Origin: Pogonophryne albipinna
Taxonomy: Eukaryota; Chordata; Actinopteri; Perciformes; Artedidraconidae
Direction of reading: 5' to 3'
DNA length: 64,000 nt
NCBI GenBank assembly: GCA_028583405.1
Contig: CM053246.1
Span: forward strand, 26,322,412 to 26,386,411
Of the stretch, positions 21,500-41,355 are shown piece by piece. A program made the translations under genes and the position numbers. Within the stretch, counting starts at the first letter, position 1; each line of letters begins with the position of its first letter. The notes under the pieces are model-generated. The model saw only the letters and a list, made by a program, of their open reading frames with translations. It was not told the origin of the DNA and did not search any database.

Positions 21500-21529
21500 C
21501 ATTCCCCTTATTGTGGAATAAGGGGAATG
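21500..21529. repeat. 13-bp stem-loop
   Basis: CATTCCCCTTATT and its exact reverse complement AATAAGGGGAATG are separated by GTGG. It lies inside the hAT remnant just after the shared module. Function unknown. Confidence 0.85.
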
Positions 21530-21937
21530 CAGCTCGACTGGCTACAAGTGTTTTAGGTTCAAGTTAGTGTTCATGACTTCATGTGTATGTCATCTTAATG
21601 GTTAATCTCAATACACACACATTTTCCGTGCTTTCCAATAGTTTAAAATAGTTTTATTCCACTGTTTAATAACCTGTTCAATACAAACATGCCACTTGTA
21701 AAAATGAAATAACATTTCTGTGAACTGATATTTGTTTAGTGAGCTTATTAGAGGATGTTCCCTTTGATTGTAAAATGTCAATGAAGATGTCAGACTTAGT
21801 ATATTTGTTAATAATTACATACAACACATGGAATTGTTGTGTGTGTGTGTTCCAAGTGAATCTGCGGCCCCCTGGTGGCCAGTACATCAATGATGTGGCC
21901 CCCACCATCATCAAAGTTGCCAATCCCTGGTTTAGAT

Positions 21938-29302
<7,365 letters not shown>

Positions 29303-29854
29303 ACCTGCTCTATCGAAATCAGTCGCATTGACCCGAAGACACATTTTGAGTTGTATACACTGTTGGAAAGAGGAGATTCCTAGCTTTCTAATGATATCAG
29401 GATTGTTTTTGTACTCCAAATATTAAGCGAAATATGTCACATTATATAATGATTGTCACCGAGTCATCATTTTGAGAAAAAGGCCTTCAAAGTTTTCTCT
29501 TCTCTGGAATCCATCGATCTGATTGATTATTAGCGGAGCAAATGATCAAAATACTACGGAGGGAAGATATTTTCGTTTGGAGGGGAAGCTCGTGAGTGTG
29601 TGTGTATACGTGTGTGTGTGTTTGTGTAATTTTGCGTTTGTGTGTATTGTGTTTGTTTCCCGGGGAAAACACTCACGAGAAACACCGGCTTTTGTTATAC
29701 CTGCAGTGACGTCAAGTTACTCCGTTCTCCGCTTGTAATTATGCCGTTAAGCTTCAAAGTTGTATTTATCCTCTGAATTTGCCGAAACAAGTTTAATATT
29801 CTGAAAGCCAAGACTTTGTTTATTTGAAATCAGATGAAAACAAACTGTAACGGA

Positions 29855-31456
29855 TAGAGATGTCCCGATCCGATCACGTGATCGGGGATCGGAGCCGATC
29901 ACGTGATTTTTAAAAGATCGGAATCGGGAGAAAAAGATCGGAGATCGGGAATCTTTTTTTAAATTATTTTATTTAATGTTACAAAACAAAAATGACGATG
30001 TTCACGTCTTAAAGTCATCCTGAGGCCTTATTTTTGATTTAAAATTACACAACATCATGTATGTGTTGCTTCTTTTGGGCTTGTTTTCATAGACCTGGTT
30101 GCTTATTTCTCTCAAATCTGGCAACAGAGTGGGCGCAGTGTCTAAGAGTAGCAGTAAGCTAACGAGAGGCTACGTTCAGCTGGTGACTCGGGAGTCGGCA
30201 CAGAGAAAATGTCAGCAGTTTGGAAGTATTATAAAATTGAAAGCGAAGGCAGTGTAACAGCCAGATGCAATGTTTGCAAGAAGGAGGTTCCGCGTGGTGG
30301 AAAGAACAGAGTTACGTTCAACACGACCAATCTAATACGCCACCTGAGAAACAAACACCAACAACAACACGGCGAGTACACTAGAGCTGTACCGGAATAT
30401 CCGAATATTCGTTCGTTGGAGTACTATTCGGGTTTCAATTTCGTTATTTGGAAATTCGTTTTGTTTGTTTTTTCATTTTTTTTTTCAAATTGAATTTATT
30501 GAAATCTCCAATATCAACGTAAGAGTTTGTGCCTCTTCGGGGGGTGCTAACACTTAACCATAAACGTTATTGTTTACTTTCTCCGTCTTTATATGTAGAT
30601 ATTACTTTTCTCCGTTAATCTCCGTCACGTTGTTTCCAAAGCAACAACAACTTCCTGTCAACAGCGCTACCTCTCCTTCAAAATAAAAGCATGTCCACAA
30701 ATAGGAAGCCAAGCCAAATTACACTTAAGACATATACAACTGCAACGAAAGTAACAAACACAATGCGATATCCTTTTCAATTTCAAAGAACACAAATTGG
30801 GTTACATTAACAAATAACTATAAAACAACAATACTGTAGAATAACAAAATTAATGCCGTGAATACACCGAAACACACGTGTTGAAGTGGTTCGCTGCTGA
30901 TTACTATTGAATTGTGTTACTCCAGTAAGATGGAAATATAATACTTTGTTTATTCATGTTATGTTAAGCTGCTGTTGTTCATTGCATTATTACTAGACTA
31001 GTTAGTCTTAAGGCTAGAATTCTGCACTAAGCCACATTTTTATTTTATTATTTGTGACTGAATGTGAACTTGTGAAGCTAGTCAAGCTACCTCTTTCCAG
31101 TAGAGTTATTTTTGTTTTGTTACTGCACTATCTGCACTCAATTTGTTTACATGGTTATTTTGTGGTGGACCACTGATAAGCTTTATTTTGTTTTTGATCC
31201 AATGCTGCACAACTGAACTGATCCAATGCTGCTGTGAAAAAAAGAAGCTATATCCATGTTGGATAGAATGGATAGTTGGGTACTGTCATTTAAATAAAAA
31301 AAATAACCTTAAGGGACAACTTGAATGCTTTTTCCTTTTTTTTCTCTTAATGCATTGCATAAAGATCGGATCGGGAAAAATCGGTATCGGCAGATTGTCA
31401 AAATCAAATGATCGGAATCGGATCGGGAGCAAAAAAAGGTGATCGGGACATCCCTA
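29855..31456 (+). mobile_element. hAT transposon nested in the TIR element (1602 bp)
   Basis: The ends are TAGAGATGTCCCGATC and GATCGGGACATCCCTA, flanked by GTAACGGA on both sides (29847-29854 and 31457-31464), a perfect 8-bp hAT target duplication. Both subterminal regions are dense in GATCGG/ATCGGGA motifs. Only a short N-terminal piece of the transposase remains, and the middle seems replaced by unrelated sequence starting at about 30382. Confidence 0.92.
30209..30381 (+). pseudogene. hAT transposase N-terminus with BED zinc finger
   Basis: The ORF begins MSAVWKYYKIESEGSVTARC. A BED finger is complete: an aromatic W/Y cluster at residues 5-8, C20 and C23, and H45 and H50 (C-x2-C, H-x4-H). 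In hAT transposases this domain binds the element's ends. After HGEYTRAVP the frame runs into sequence beginning TAGAGCTGTACCGGAATATC, which resembles a hAT end rather than transposase. No catalytic core or dimerisation region was found downstream. Confidence 0.8.
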
Positions 31457-31769
31457 GTAACGGACCCTGCCGTGTTATCTATGATTACTATACTCTTACA
31501 TTCAGAATTTCAGCTGGAGGGAGGGGGGGGCGGCGCTGCGGAAGAGCAGATTGCGAGTGAGAGCTGCCTGTCTTCGTCCCTTTACAAGCTACAAAAATGT
31601 ATTTATCGTGTGATTTTGGAAATAAAAGTTTCATATTCTGAAAGCCAAGACTTTGTTTGTTTAAAATCAAACAAAACACCCGAACCCCGAAAAAATAGTT
31701 TTTTACGTAAATCCACGTTTATTTTGAAATGAGCCGTTGTGAATTCCGACTGATTTCGATAGAGCGGGT

Positions 31770-34700
31770 CACAAATGTTCAGGCACATGACATCTAGACA
31801 TGCTCTTACATTTTTTTTTTGCCCATATGCCCACCCAATAAATGAAGTCAATTTATTTTATGTTGGCATTATCGTACATATTGTTTACATGCATACAGGT
31901 TAAGTTCAACCGCACATCATCCTATTTCTAGTGGTGAACGGTAAAAGCCAGTAATATAAGGCCAGGGGCACACCTTCCCCTTAAGTGATAAAGCCAATCG
32001 CCCCCCAACCCCTCAAACCCCCCCGAGTGCCAGTGAAGCAGTGACTAAAACGTGGAAGGATTGTCATGGCTTGATATTGAAGAGGTGATGATGTACTTCC
32101 TTCTTCATGCATCAGCAGATTATGGCAGCATTCATCACTGGTCCCAGGCCCTGTGCTAATAATCATCTCTGTACATCTCAATCTACCACCACTGATTTAT
32201 TCCGAGCTCTGCAGTAGGGTGACAAGTTTTTAAACGGGCTGCACAATGTAAATCATAACCTCCCTGAGAGTCGGGTAGATGGGTTCACCCTGAGAGATGG
32301 GAGTGGAAGAGAGGCTTTCCATCTGCAAACAAACACTGTGAAGTCATTTGTATGTCAGAATGTAGTGCTTTCCTGCAAAGTTCAATGCAGTACACATATT
32401 TCCATATTTATGAGATGATTACAAATGATATGCTAACATTATAGATTATGATTGTTACATAAATAAAATACAGGTACGTGCATGAAAGTCCACTTCACAT
32501 TTTGGGACTTTTGTAAAATGTGAATCTCATGTTGACTGAAGTGATAAAAAGCTACAGGCTTTCTAATTGCTTATTTACAACTAATCACCTTCAACGTGTC
32601 AGGCCAAACTCGAAAAACTCCGGATGATGTCATTATTTTGATGCTAAACATGTCGCTCATGACATTTTTGTATTTATTTTTTTACGGTCACTTTTACTAC
32701 ACCCTTCAATCTCACCTTTTAGGACCAGGCAGTAAAGAAGGCCAATGTCACCGAGCTAACACAGGCTATAAACAACCCTCACCCATCTCTCTAATTCACG
32801 GGTTTGTGGGACCTGGAGCCTCATGACATCACCTGTTCTGCTCCAATCAGCGAGTGTGTTGTGCTCTGTCTTGTTTGACCTTGCTTGCACTGATTCACAG
32901 TCTTGATTCTGAGAAGTAAGCAGGTGTGTAATGTCCATGGCTGCTGGCAGTTTTCATTATCCTGCTTTCATTTACGATAGAACAGTGATGAAATCCTGTA
33001 CTCCCTGTCTCTGATGTCTGTCCATTTTTAAATCCATTTTCAAAATGAGTTAATTTGCTTTAAACATATGTGTAACTATTTTACTTAGTGATATGCAACA
33101 TTTTCTATTTATTGTTTTTACACATTTATTTGACCTGAGAGGGTACTGAGAATATGTCTGAGCTGAATTGGATTGAGATTAACATCAAATCAGGGGAAAG
33201 TTGGAAATAATCAAAGATAGATAAATCTGTAATCCAGATCCATTTTCTCCAAGGTCAGTGATTGTCAAAGTCCTCATCTACACATATTGCGATCTTCCTT
33301 TCTCCATTTCCCTCAGTACTAAGTCTATTTCAGCCCCCCTAAATGAGGTCTCATTAAAGACGCCACTACAGATTCTCCAAGACAAAGTGAAATTCAATGA
33401 ATCCCAGTGGAAATAACATTCAGTAGCTTCTTACGTAACTACCTTTTTTATGCCACATTTTCAACCCTGGCTTCAAATCCAATCTCGGCCCCTGCAACAC
33501 ATCATTACACTCTCCCAGGTGTATTAAATAAAAATCAGGGCTTGGTTACAGGTCCTGTAATGATCATTTGGGCCAGCTAATATCTAGCAGTTTATCCAGG
33601 CAGGCCGCCACAACGGACTTCCTTCCATCTGACATTGCTGTGACTCCATTAGCCAAAGTGTTGGAGGTAAATGATGGTAGCCAGCTTGGCAGTGTCAGAG
33701 CCAGCTCAGATCAGTCGGCCTCTATCGATTCAATCACAGAATAAAGGATGGAGCAGGGAACAGGCACTCCAGGTGCATTTGGTCCAACCAAGCCACACTC
33801 TGTCTTTTAAACATTGGCATTTTGTGACTCAGGGAGCCATTCGTTCCCAATGCTGCCTTGGACAAATGGACATGTAAAGTCACATAGCGGCTCAAGCTGA
33901 CAAATGCAACACAAGGCCACAGATAAGGCCACATTTGCCATGATTATGTCCACAAAAATACATTAGGCTACACAATAAAGGACACACGTACGTTCTGCCT
34001 CACCCATGCGTATACACTAAATAGATTGCAAGACTGATTATAAAACAGTTAATTACACATCGAACAACAAATACACAACACATCAGCATTTAACCATCTG
34101 TTACATTTGTGTTGATGTTGTGAGCAGATGGACTGTATTTATATTTACAGTATGCTCACAGAAGAGAAAACCTCTGGACTTGATACCGGAAACAATGATA
34201 TCATATATTTGGTATGAGTTGATCATTTTACATTTATCAGTAATTTAAATGTACTTTTCTTTAAGAGTTAAGTCTAATGGTACAATAGTATTACTGCTAT
34301 GTGCTACTCTACCGTGTGTTAACAATCTCATAGACTCAGTAGTAGGATCAGTATGGCATGCTAACGATTTTATCAACTTACATTGGCAATCAGCCACAGC
34401 TAAAGAGGTCCCATCACCTCAAAATTACATAAATATCTGAAAAACACATGGTTTTACAACTTATCAAGCAGCAGACATATCCTGTATGCACCTTCATTGG
34501 GTGAGTCATGGGAAAAAATGCAGTGCACAGCTTCTAAGTGTTCTTGTTTATTTTTAGGATAAAATACATAAAGTGCAGTCACCGCATACTGTGCGTCCCA
34601 CGCTCTCTTTGTAACACACTGTGTCCAAACATAGAGCTTCTCAAGTGTTTCCCTCTTAGACCACTGAATGTGTTCATCGTCATGAATAGGATGAGTGTGG

Positions 34701-35203
34701 AGAGGGCAAAGGTTACAGTAGCTTGTCTACATTCAGGCCCAGACTTAAATCCCATTCGTCCTGTAGGTTGCTTTCTAGCTGTTTGGTGAAGAGCAGATTT
34801 GCACTATAGGCTTCCTGTTTTCTTGATCTCTGCCTCCACTGTTCCTGTAAAACCTTCTGAAGGACTTCCTCCAGTCTGTATTAGTCAGCCACGGATGCTG
34901 CTTCAAAGTAATGTTCTGTTTACATAAGCATGAATATAGGCTCTGTGTATGGCTGGTATTGAGGTGGCAAAATGCTTGAGGAATATGTTATGTAAAAGAA
35001 ACATTTCAGATTCTTTTCTTTTTATTGGAATTTAAGGCAACCTTACAACCTCCGACACCCCCTAACTCCTCACAGATTAACAAGGTTTGTTTTGTGCCGA
35101 TGGGCAGTGAATGTCTCCCTTATTTCCTCTCTAACAGTCAAGTATCTTGATGAAGTATCCCCTGGCAATTTTCTGAACCCCTCACTGCTCTCTCATCACA
35201 TGT
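31770..35203. other. Unassigned sequence
   Basis: No gene or mobile element was recognised. A run of C and G homopolymers occurs near 31990-32030. Confidence 0.4.
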
Positions 35204-35246
35204 TTTAAAGGATAAGAGCCTCTGCTAAATAGCTAAAATGTAAATT
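35204..35246 (+). repeat. Degraded L2-type 3' tail
   Basis: GGATAAGAGCCTCTGCTAAA TAGCTAAAATGTAA corresponds to the 3' tail of the L2 copy at about 15980-16010 with several changes. It is probably the end of an old LINE or of a SINE using the same tail; nothing upstream was recognised. Confidence 0.6.
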
Positions 35247-35922
35247 TCTAGAGAGGGGTTGCTTAGGGACAAGAGCTGAAAATAGCCCCTAGAGACACAG
35301 ACTTTATCTAAAGAGGGGGCATTATCTTCAAGGGGAGTTTAAAATTAAACTAAGAGTGACTATATTTCTTTCTACATTAAGGCTCAAACACACTATATCA
35401 TTAGCAGGCAGGTGAGATGTCCATTGAGAGGAATGCACAATTTATTAAAAGGGTGTAGATAAAATACCTGATTTGTCCCTCTGATTCTACAAAATACCCT
35501 TTTTGGAATACGTCTAACCAGATGGAAGTATTTTAAAACTGTGTTTGTGTTACCTGAATTATAATTTGGGTCCCTGCTGACTTGACTCTGCAATGAGAAA
35601 CATCCAGAGAGAGCATCTTTTTTTTGGGATCAACTCCTTCTTAAAGTTATTTCCTTTAATATAAATATAAAATGTAGTCATTTATTTGATCTCATGTGAT
35701 TGGATCCTGTTCATCAAATGATTTATAGTTATTGAAATCCAAATTGTAGCATGTCTGGCAAATTATCTCAATTTAAAGGGGAATAGCCAAATTGATGACC
35801 CTGATGAGATCCGTGTTTGTTTGACATCTGGATCAATTTGAGGGGCAAAACAATATCAAACATTGCATTCAGAATAAAGCTATTAGCATTCCGGTAGGAA
35901 CATACGTATTTAGGAGTGATTA
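35247..35922. other. Unassigned sequence
   Basis: Nothing recognised. Confidence 0.4.
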
Positions 35923-35930
35923 CTATCTGA

Positions 35931-37609
35931 TAGGGGTGTAACGGTTCACAAACAATTCGGTTCGGTACATACCTCGGTTTTTAGGTCACCGTTCGGTACG
36001 TTTTCGGTACAGCAGAAAAAATGATCACAAAACAAAACATATATATATATATATATATATATTTATTATTAAACTGTGAATAATGTATTCACTCAAATAA
36101 ATAAAAAATGTCGATGATCTAATCATCTGTACTTGAACTGCAAATCCACAATTACCTCATAATATCCAGGGACTTTTCACACGGAGAGAAAGCATGCACA
36201 TGTTGAGAGGAAACTGCATTTTCAAAAAACCACCCGTACGAACAAATGCCAAACTTCATTGCATCTCATCAAAAGGTGTTAGTCTGTGGAATAACTGTAA
36301 TGATGCACTGAAATATTGTACAAGTCTTTAGGAGTCAAATCATTAATGTTTAAGAACAGGACCTGTAAAATCCCATTTGTTGTTATTTCTTGTAATTGTA
36401 AAAGTAATTTATTTCTGATTGTTTTGTAAAAAAACAAAAAGCAAACAAATTAACAAGACAAACATGTCGCTGATGACGATGACCTAATGTTTTATTTATA
36501 AGAAAAATATATGCTAGAGGGGGTAGGACCAGAACAGTTTTTTTAAGCTTCTTCTTGCCCCTGTTGAACATGACAGATAATTATTATTGTTTTTTTTTTT
36601 TTTATTATTTTTTTTTTGTACTTTGTTATAATTATTAATTTGAGTGAGAAAAAAAAGGAAAAAAGTTAATATATATATATTATTGTTGTATGTTTTTGTT
36701 TCTGAAATGTTCAATAAACTGACTAAAACAAAACAAAAACAAAAACTGTACTAGTACCTAAGCAGCCAGCTTGACATTAGGCTTGTCATTGTATTTTCAT
36801 GTTCTTTTAAAGAAAGATGAACTTGTCCACATTGCTTGCCGAAAGGGCAGATCTGCTGGCACTAACAATGTCTCCTGCTGTGGAGAACACCCTCTCTCTA
36901 GGGACAGAGGTAGCAGATACAGCCAGGTAGCGCTTTGCTAACATGGCAACATAAGGATATTTGGCGTTTGTAATAGCTTTGGCTCGGTCTGAACTTTTTG
37001 CGACTGTTGGAGGCTCAAATGCTAGTGGGAGTTGGGTTTGCACTTCAGTCTTTTTTCTTTTGGTACCGGTGATATTCACGTTCGGGTGATGCCTTTTCAA
37101 ATGAGTGTGCAAGTTTGATGTATTGCCAGCCGCGTAATCAATGTTCGTTGAACAATGCCGACAAACAGCTTTGGTTCGGTCCACCTGTCTTTGTCCGTCA
37201 TCCTTGTACGTAACTGCGAAACCAAAAATGTTCCCAAACCGGAGACTTCAATGATGCCGGAGGATTTTCGAGCTCAACTTTATCTGCGTCGCCATTTCCT
37301 CAAATTACTGACTACATTTGAACTAGGGATGGAAATTTGAAAGCAAATGTATATTCGAATATTCGACCCCCCAAAAAACGGTTAACCGGTTAACCGGAAT
37401 GTACATATCCTATAAAAAAAAAATTGGGTAAAAAAAAAAAAAATGTAAAAAAAATGTTCCAGTAATTTTTGGAAATAAATACATACATTTTCAAATAAGT
37501 GTAGAAACCAAGTCGAATTTGTAAAATGTATTGAACTTTGTGATCACACGTGTACCGAACCGAAGGGCCCATACCGAATAATGTCGGTACGTATACCGTT
37601 ACACCCCTA
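35931..37609 (-). mobile_element. hAT transposon, internally deleted (1679 bp)
   Basis: The ends are TAGGGGTGTAACGGT and ACCGTTACACCCCTA, flanked by CTATCTGA at 35923-35930 and 37610-37617, a perfect 8-bp duplication. CGGTAC motifs cluster near both ends. The element keeps one short transposase-derived ORF on the minus strand (36807-37184). It also contains an AT tract near 36043-36061 and A/T homopolymers near 36587-36617 and 37410-37455. Confidence 0.93.
36807..37184 (-). CDS. hAT-derived ORF joining a BED finger to the C-terminal dimerisation region, 125 aa
   Basis: Residues 8-33 form the end of a BED finger (C8, C11, H28, H33; AVCRHC and HTHLKRHHP). Residues 37-74 are the usual linker (KRKKTEVQTQLPLAFEPP). 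From residue 76 the protein is the hAT C-terminal dimerisation segment (SVPRERVFSTAGDIVSASRS ...VDKFIFL). The whole catalytic core and its insertion domain are missing, with the join near residue 74 leaving the frame open. Upstream of the annotated Met the first part of the finger seems to sit in another frame (a T-run near 37215 is a likely cause), so the finger may not be made whole. Such a protein could bind ends or dimerise without catalysis; this is inference. Confidence 0.82.
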   Translation of the reverse strand: MDRTKAVCRHCSTNIDYAAGNTSNLHTHLKRHHPNVNITGTKRKKTEVQTQLPLAFEPPTVAKSSDRAKAITNAKYPYVAMLAKRYLAVSATSVPRERVFSTAGDIVSASRSALSASNVDKFIFL

Positions 37610-37617
37610 CTATCTGA

Positions 37618-40600
37618 TAAATAAATTGAGTTTTACGATCCCATTTTTGGATGGTTAATTCAGCCACAAAAATCTGCACTAGTTTGGCTGTACTAAAAAA
37701 AAGAAATAGAAAATATTTAGTGCTAAAACATTTATATTTAAACGGCAGATTCTGAACGCTCTCCCCTTCTTAGCAGGAATACATCTTAAAGGCACATAGG
37801 ATATGACAACAAGCTGAAGAAAGCCAGCCAGTTATGGCACTGGCAGCCTGGCTGAGCATGGCTTAGCGCTGCCTGACGCTGCATTATCAGGGCGGACACA
37901 GTGCTTGTGCACGATACCTGCTGTTTCCAGCTGCACCTGCGCTGGTCTCACCTCTGCCAGGTGGCTCCAGCACCTGCTGAAGCTCCTGTAACACTTCAGA
38001 GGACAGAGCTGCACAATGAGAAATAGGTTTGATAGCCCTGGAAAGGAAAAGAGACGGATAACAGGGGGAAAGCAGGAGTTTGTGGGGTGTTTCTAACTGT
38101 TCTGCTATGTACGGTGGTGAATACTTGTTTGTTTATGACTTCTGTGAAAGCGCTGTGCGTGTCATTGGCAAAAAGCCTGCCAGACGGATCGATGATGAGG
38201 AGTTGCTGCAGCAGCCACGCTAGACGTGCCCCAATTTAATTTGCCCGCTCTGGGTGAATAAGTCTTACACTTTCATTCTTGATGCTGTTACACATGAAGC
38301 AAATCACACATACCCCTTCCTGAATAAAAACACTATTTTCTAAATAATTCATTATACCCATTAACATATTTTAGCTTATTGGTGATTAAATGCTTACATC
38401 AATGATTCCAAAGAGTAACACTGAATATTAAAAATGTAAATGTCGATTAGAGAGAGAAGAACTTAACTTCAAGTTTGGGGCTCATCTAACAGTCAGGTGA
38501 TCAAATGATCTGCTTGTAGCAATTAATTGTGTAAACTTGTAGTGTTTGTCTTTTGGTAAAGGTTCATATCATCATATAAAATAATGAGTATTGTAGTGCA
38601 AAGAGCATGGGACGCAAAGCAACTAATCTGGGTTAAAGTCAACCAAAACATTAGTTTTAAAGCATCATGTCTAACTAATGGTCCTCATTTAACAACATTC
38701 TGATCTTAATAGGTTTTTATTATTAGAAACTTAGAAAGAAAACAGCTGAAATTCTTTGAAAATTATAGTTTTTGTGGTAAAACCATGACTACTATGCTTG
38801 TCTAAGACATTGTATTCATCGTTTCGCTCCACATGGTTTCCCCATGCATTCCCTGAAGGTAGGTACAAATAGAAAAACGCCAGAGGAGAAAGATGCTAGT
38901 GGGATACACGGTGAGCACAGATTCCTATTTAAAACATCTATATTTAGACTGTCTGAAACAGATCTGCCTCTAGTGACCGTAAAATGGAATGGAAATGGAT
39001 ATAGAGAAAGAATAGAAACAAGTAAGCACAATCTTTGAAATACCCACAGTTGAGAGTAATTTGTTTTCTATTGAGAGGGTTTGAAAACCAAGCCCAAGCT
39101 TTTACACTTCAATAAAGACATTCATGAACCCGACTTTTCCTGTAGGCAAAGGTCTAATAGCCTGGAGTGCTTTCCTTTCAGGTGAATGCGCCTGTTCTAA
39201 CAGGTGATTAATAATAGAGGGGGAATGCAGTGGAAATGGGGATACAAGCCTGAGCCACTGTAAGCAGGTAGACTAAACACAATAGGATTAGAGAGTAGAT
39301 TGATCCTGGCTTTGTGTGCTGTCGTTTGACCAGATTACCACGGCCACCATTTTGTTTTGTGGAAATTGGACAGAAATGTGTTTTCAATTGTGCTTACCGC
39401 TTGAATTACATTTGGGCTTGCCTGTTTCTGTGTAACTGTAACAAAGAGAAGAGGTGTGTAGAGGAGAAATGTACCGTGCTGTGCTCGCTATAATTTCACA
39501 GGATTAGCCAGTTTCCCTGCGATAATTATGTCACTGGTGACATTACATCAAATGTATTCATTTGAAAGCCTGACATGAAACATTCAGACATCTGCAACAA
39601 CGACATCCTGTGCAATGCAAGCAGACTTCAACTGAGAGAAGTTGTGAATATCCATGGGTGCTCTTCTAAATGAGTTCCATAGGACCCAGCTGTAACACTG
39701 AACATTTTCGGGTACAAAGTGTAGGCTGAATTGATTGTGCACAGACTGAGAGCAGGTCACTGCAGCAGTTCTTGTTTATTGCCCCTTCCTTTTGCAACCA
39801 CCAAAGCACATATCGACAAAGCAGGAACTAAATGCATTCACATGCCTTTTTTGGTAGATTATCATTACATGTGCTTGTAGGCTAAGACTCCTTTATTCCA
39901 TTCCATTAAAAGGTAGCAGAAGACATAGGGAGAAAAGATCGTATGATGACATTTTCTAGTAGGACTAAAATCCTGGAGATCACATTTAACTGTACACAAC
40001 AGACATTGCTACCTCAAATATTGGTGAAAGGAAATCATTTAATTAATCTAAATTTGAATCCTATAAATCCGGTATGAAAGTGTAAATCTCTGCAGACATA
40101 CAAACATATTTTATTCAGTTTGGTTGTTTGTTTATTCTTGATCAGTCTTGGCACTTTATTGCTGTTCGACTGCATTTAGAAAAGATAATTCAGTGCCAAT
40201 GCAACTTAAAGTTTGCCCTATAGCCATGTGAAGGCTGTCCCCAGCCACTGTGCAGGTCTCTGGAGGTGGAGGAACATGTAGCATGGCCTTCTTTCACAAA
40301 GGAATCTCAAGTTTATATCTGACAGCACACCGTTTGTGTATTTATTTGTATGCTTACCACCATCTCTTGCCAACTTTAATCCAGTTCTGTTAAAGCCAAT
40401 GCTTGAATTTCGTTAGATTAAAGTCTATCTGTTGCTTTTAGTCCATTTATTCTGCTGCATTGTTGATATTGAACTTGCATCAAGGAAATGTTACTGTCAC
40501 ACATTTTAAAATCAATATTTTAGCTTTAACAGAAAGAACACCAAAAGAAGAAAAGGAACAAACAAAATGCAAATTTATGTCTAAAACATCATTTACACTG

Positions 40601-41244
40601 TTTGGTAGAATCCTGTTTTTTTTTAAATTTCATGTGTGGTTTGAGTGTTGCCCACCAAAAGGTTTTGTTTAGATCTTCAGCATGTATTTCATAGGTCCAG
40701 AAGCTTTGACTTTTCATTAAACCAGAATTCTATTTTGGCAGATCTCCAGCATATCAAGGTGAGATCATACACTCTGTTGCAGCCTCTCTCTAGGATCAGA
40801 CTGATGAGAAAGTTGTATTATTTCATGAATTCTTGCCTGGCTCAGCTTAACTCTCACACCGCTACCTTACAGTCCCCCTATGTTACTACTTTAAAGCACA
40901 GGTGTCGTGCCGTGTATTGAAAATGCTCAGCATGGCGCATATAGCCATCCAGTTTTACCCCATTTGTTATTATTATTTGAATTGCATTGGACTGTGGTGA
41001 CTGTAAATTGGAAATGGGAGTGTGAAGCTGAGACCACCTCAGTCCCAGTATTTTAGGCACAGTTCTGCCTCAGTGAGCCAGGCTGATTGGGATGCGGCAG
41101 GGTCTCTCCTCTTCTCTCCCTCTTGTGTCTCCCTGTGTCTGTCGTTCTGCTCGGGCTGAAACAGACATTCTGATGAAAAACAGAGGGGGCCAAAATGTTT
41201 ATGAAGGCAGGGCACATACTGAAACTCAAACAAGCAACGCACGT

Positions 41245-41245
<1 letters not shown>
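37618..41245. other. Unassigned sequence
   Basis: No gene or mobile element was recognised in this stretch. Confidence 0.4.

Positions 41246-41324
<79 letters not shown>
41246..41324. repeat. (CA)n microsatellite, 79 bp
   Basis: Uninterrupted CA repeat 32 bp left of the Harbinger-type MITE. Confidence 0.98.
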
Positions 41325-41329
<5 letters not shown>

Positions 41330-41355
41330 AACGCAAACATACATTAAGGGAGTTA

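Larger units (their letters stand above)
16798..21929. mobile_element. hAT-type DNA transposon remnant interrupted by a Gypsy element
   Basis: The left end is CAGGGATGGACAA and the right end TTGCCAATCCCTG. Both are flanked by the identical 8-bp sequence GTTTAGAT (16790-16797 and 21930-21937), the hAT target-duplication length. Subterminal GCGGCCCCC-type blocks near both ends are typical of Charlie-like hATs. After subtracting the inserted retrotransposon about 965 bp remain, with no transposase ORF. Its right part (21179-21490) is homologous to blocks inside the element at 29303-31769. Confidence 0.88.
29303..31769. mobile_element. DNA element with 22/23-bp inverted ends, interrupted by a hAT
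   Basis: The left end, ACCTGCTCTATCGAAATCAG TCG, and the right end at 31747-31769 are inverted copies with one mismatch. No clear target duplication flanks them, so the exact limits and superfamily are open. The element contains a hAT at 29855-31456. It also has two direct copies of a module of about 95 bp (around 29745-29840 and 31580-31675) with ATTCTGAAAGCCAAGACTTT in both. Its interior shares a 300-bp block with the hAT at 16798-21929. Confidence 0.65.

Noticed and set aside
37321..37410. TAGGGATGGAAATTTG with ATATTCGAATATTCG as the start of another hAT insertion
   Set aside because: No matching second end or target duplication was found; it may be part of the surrounding hAT.
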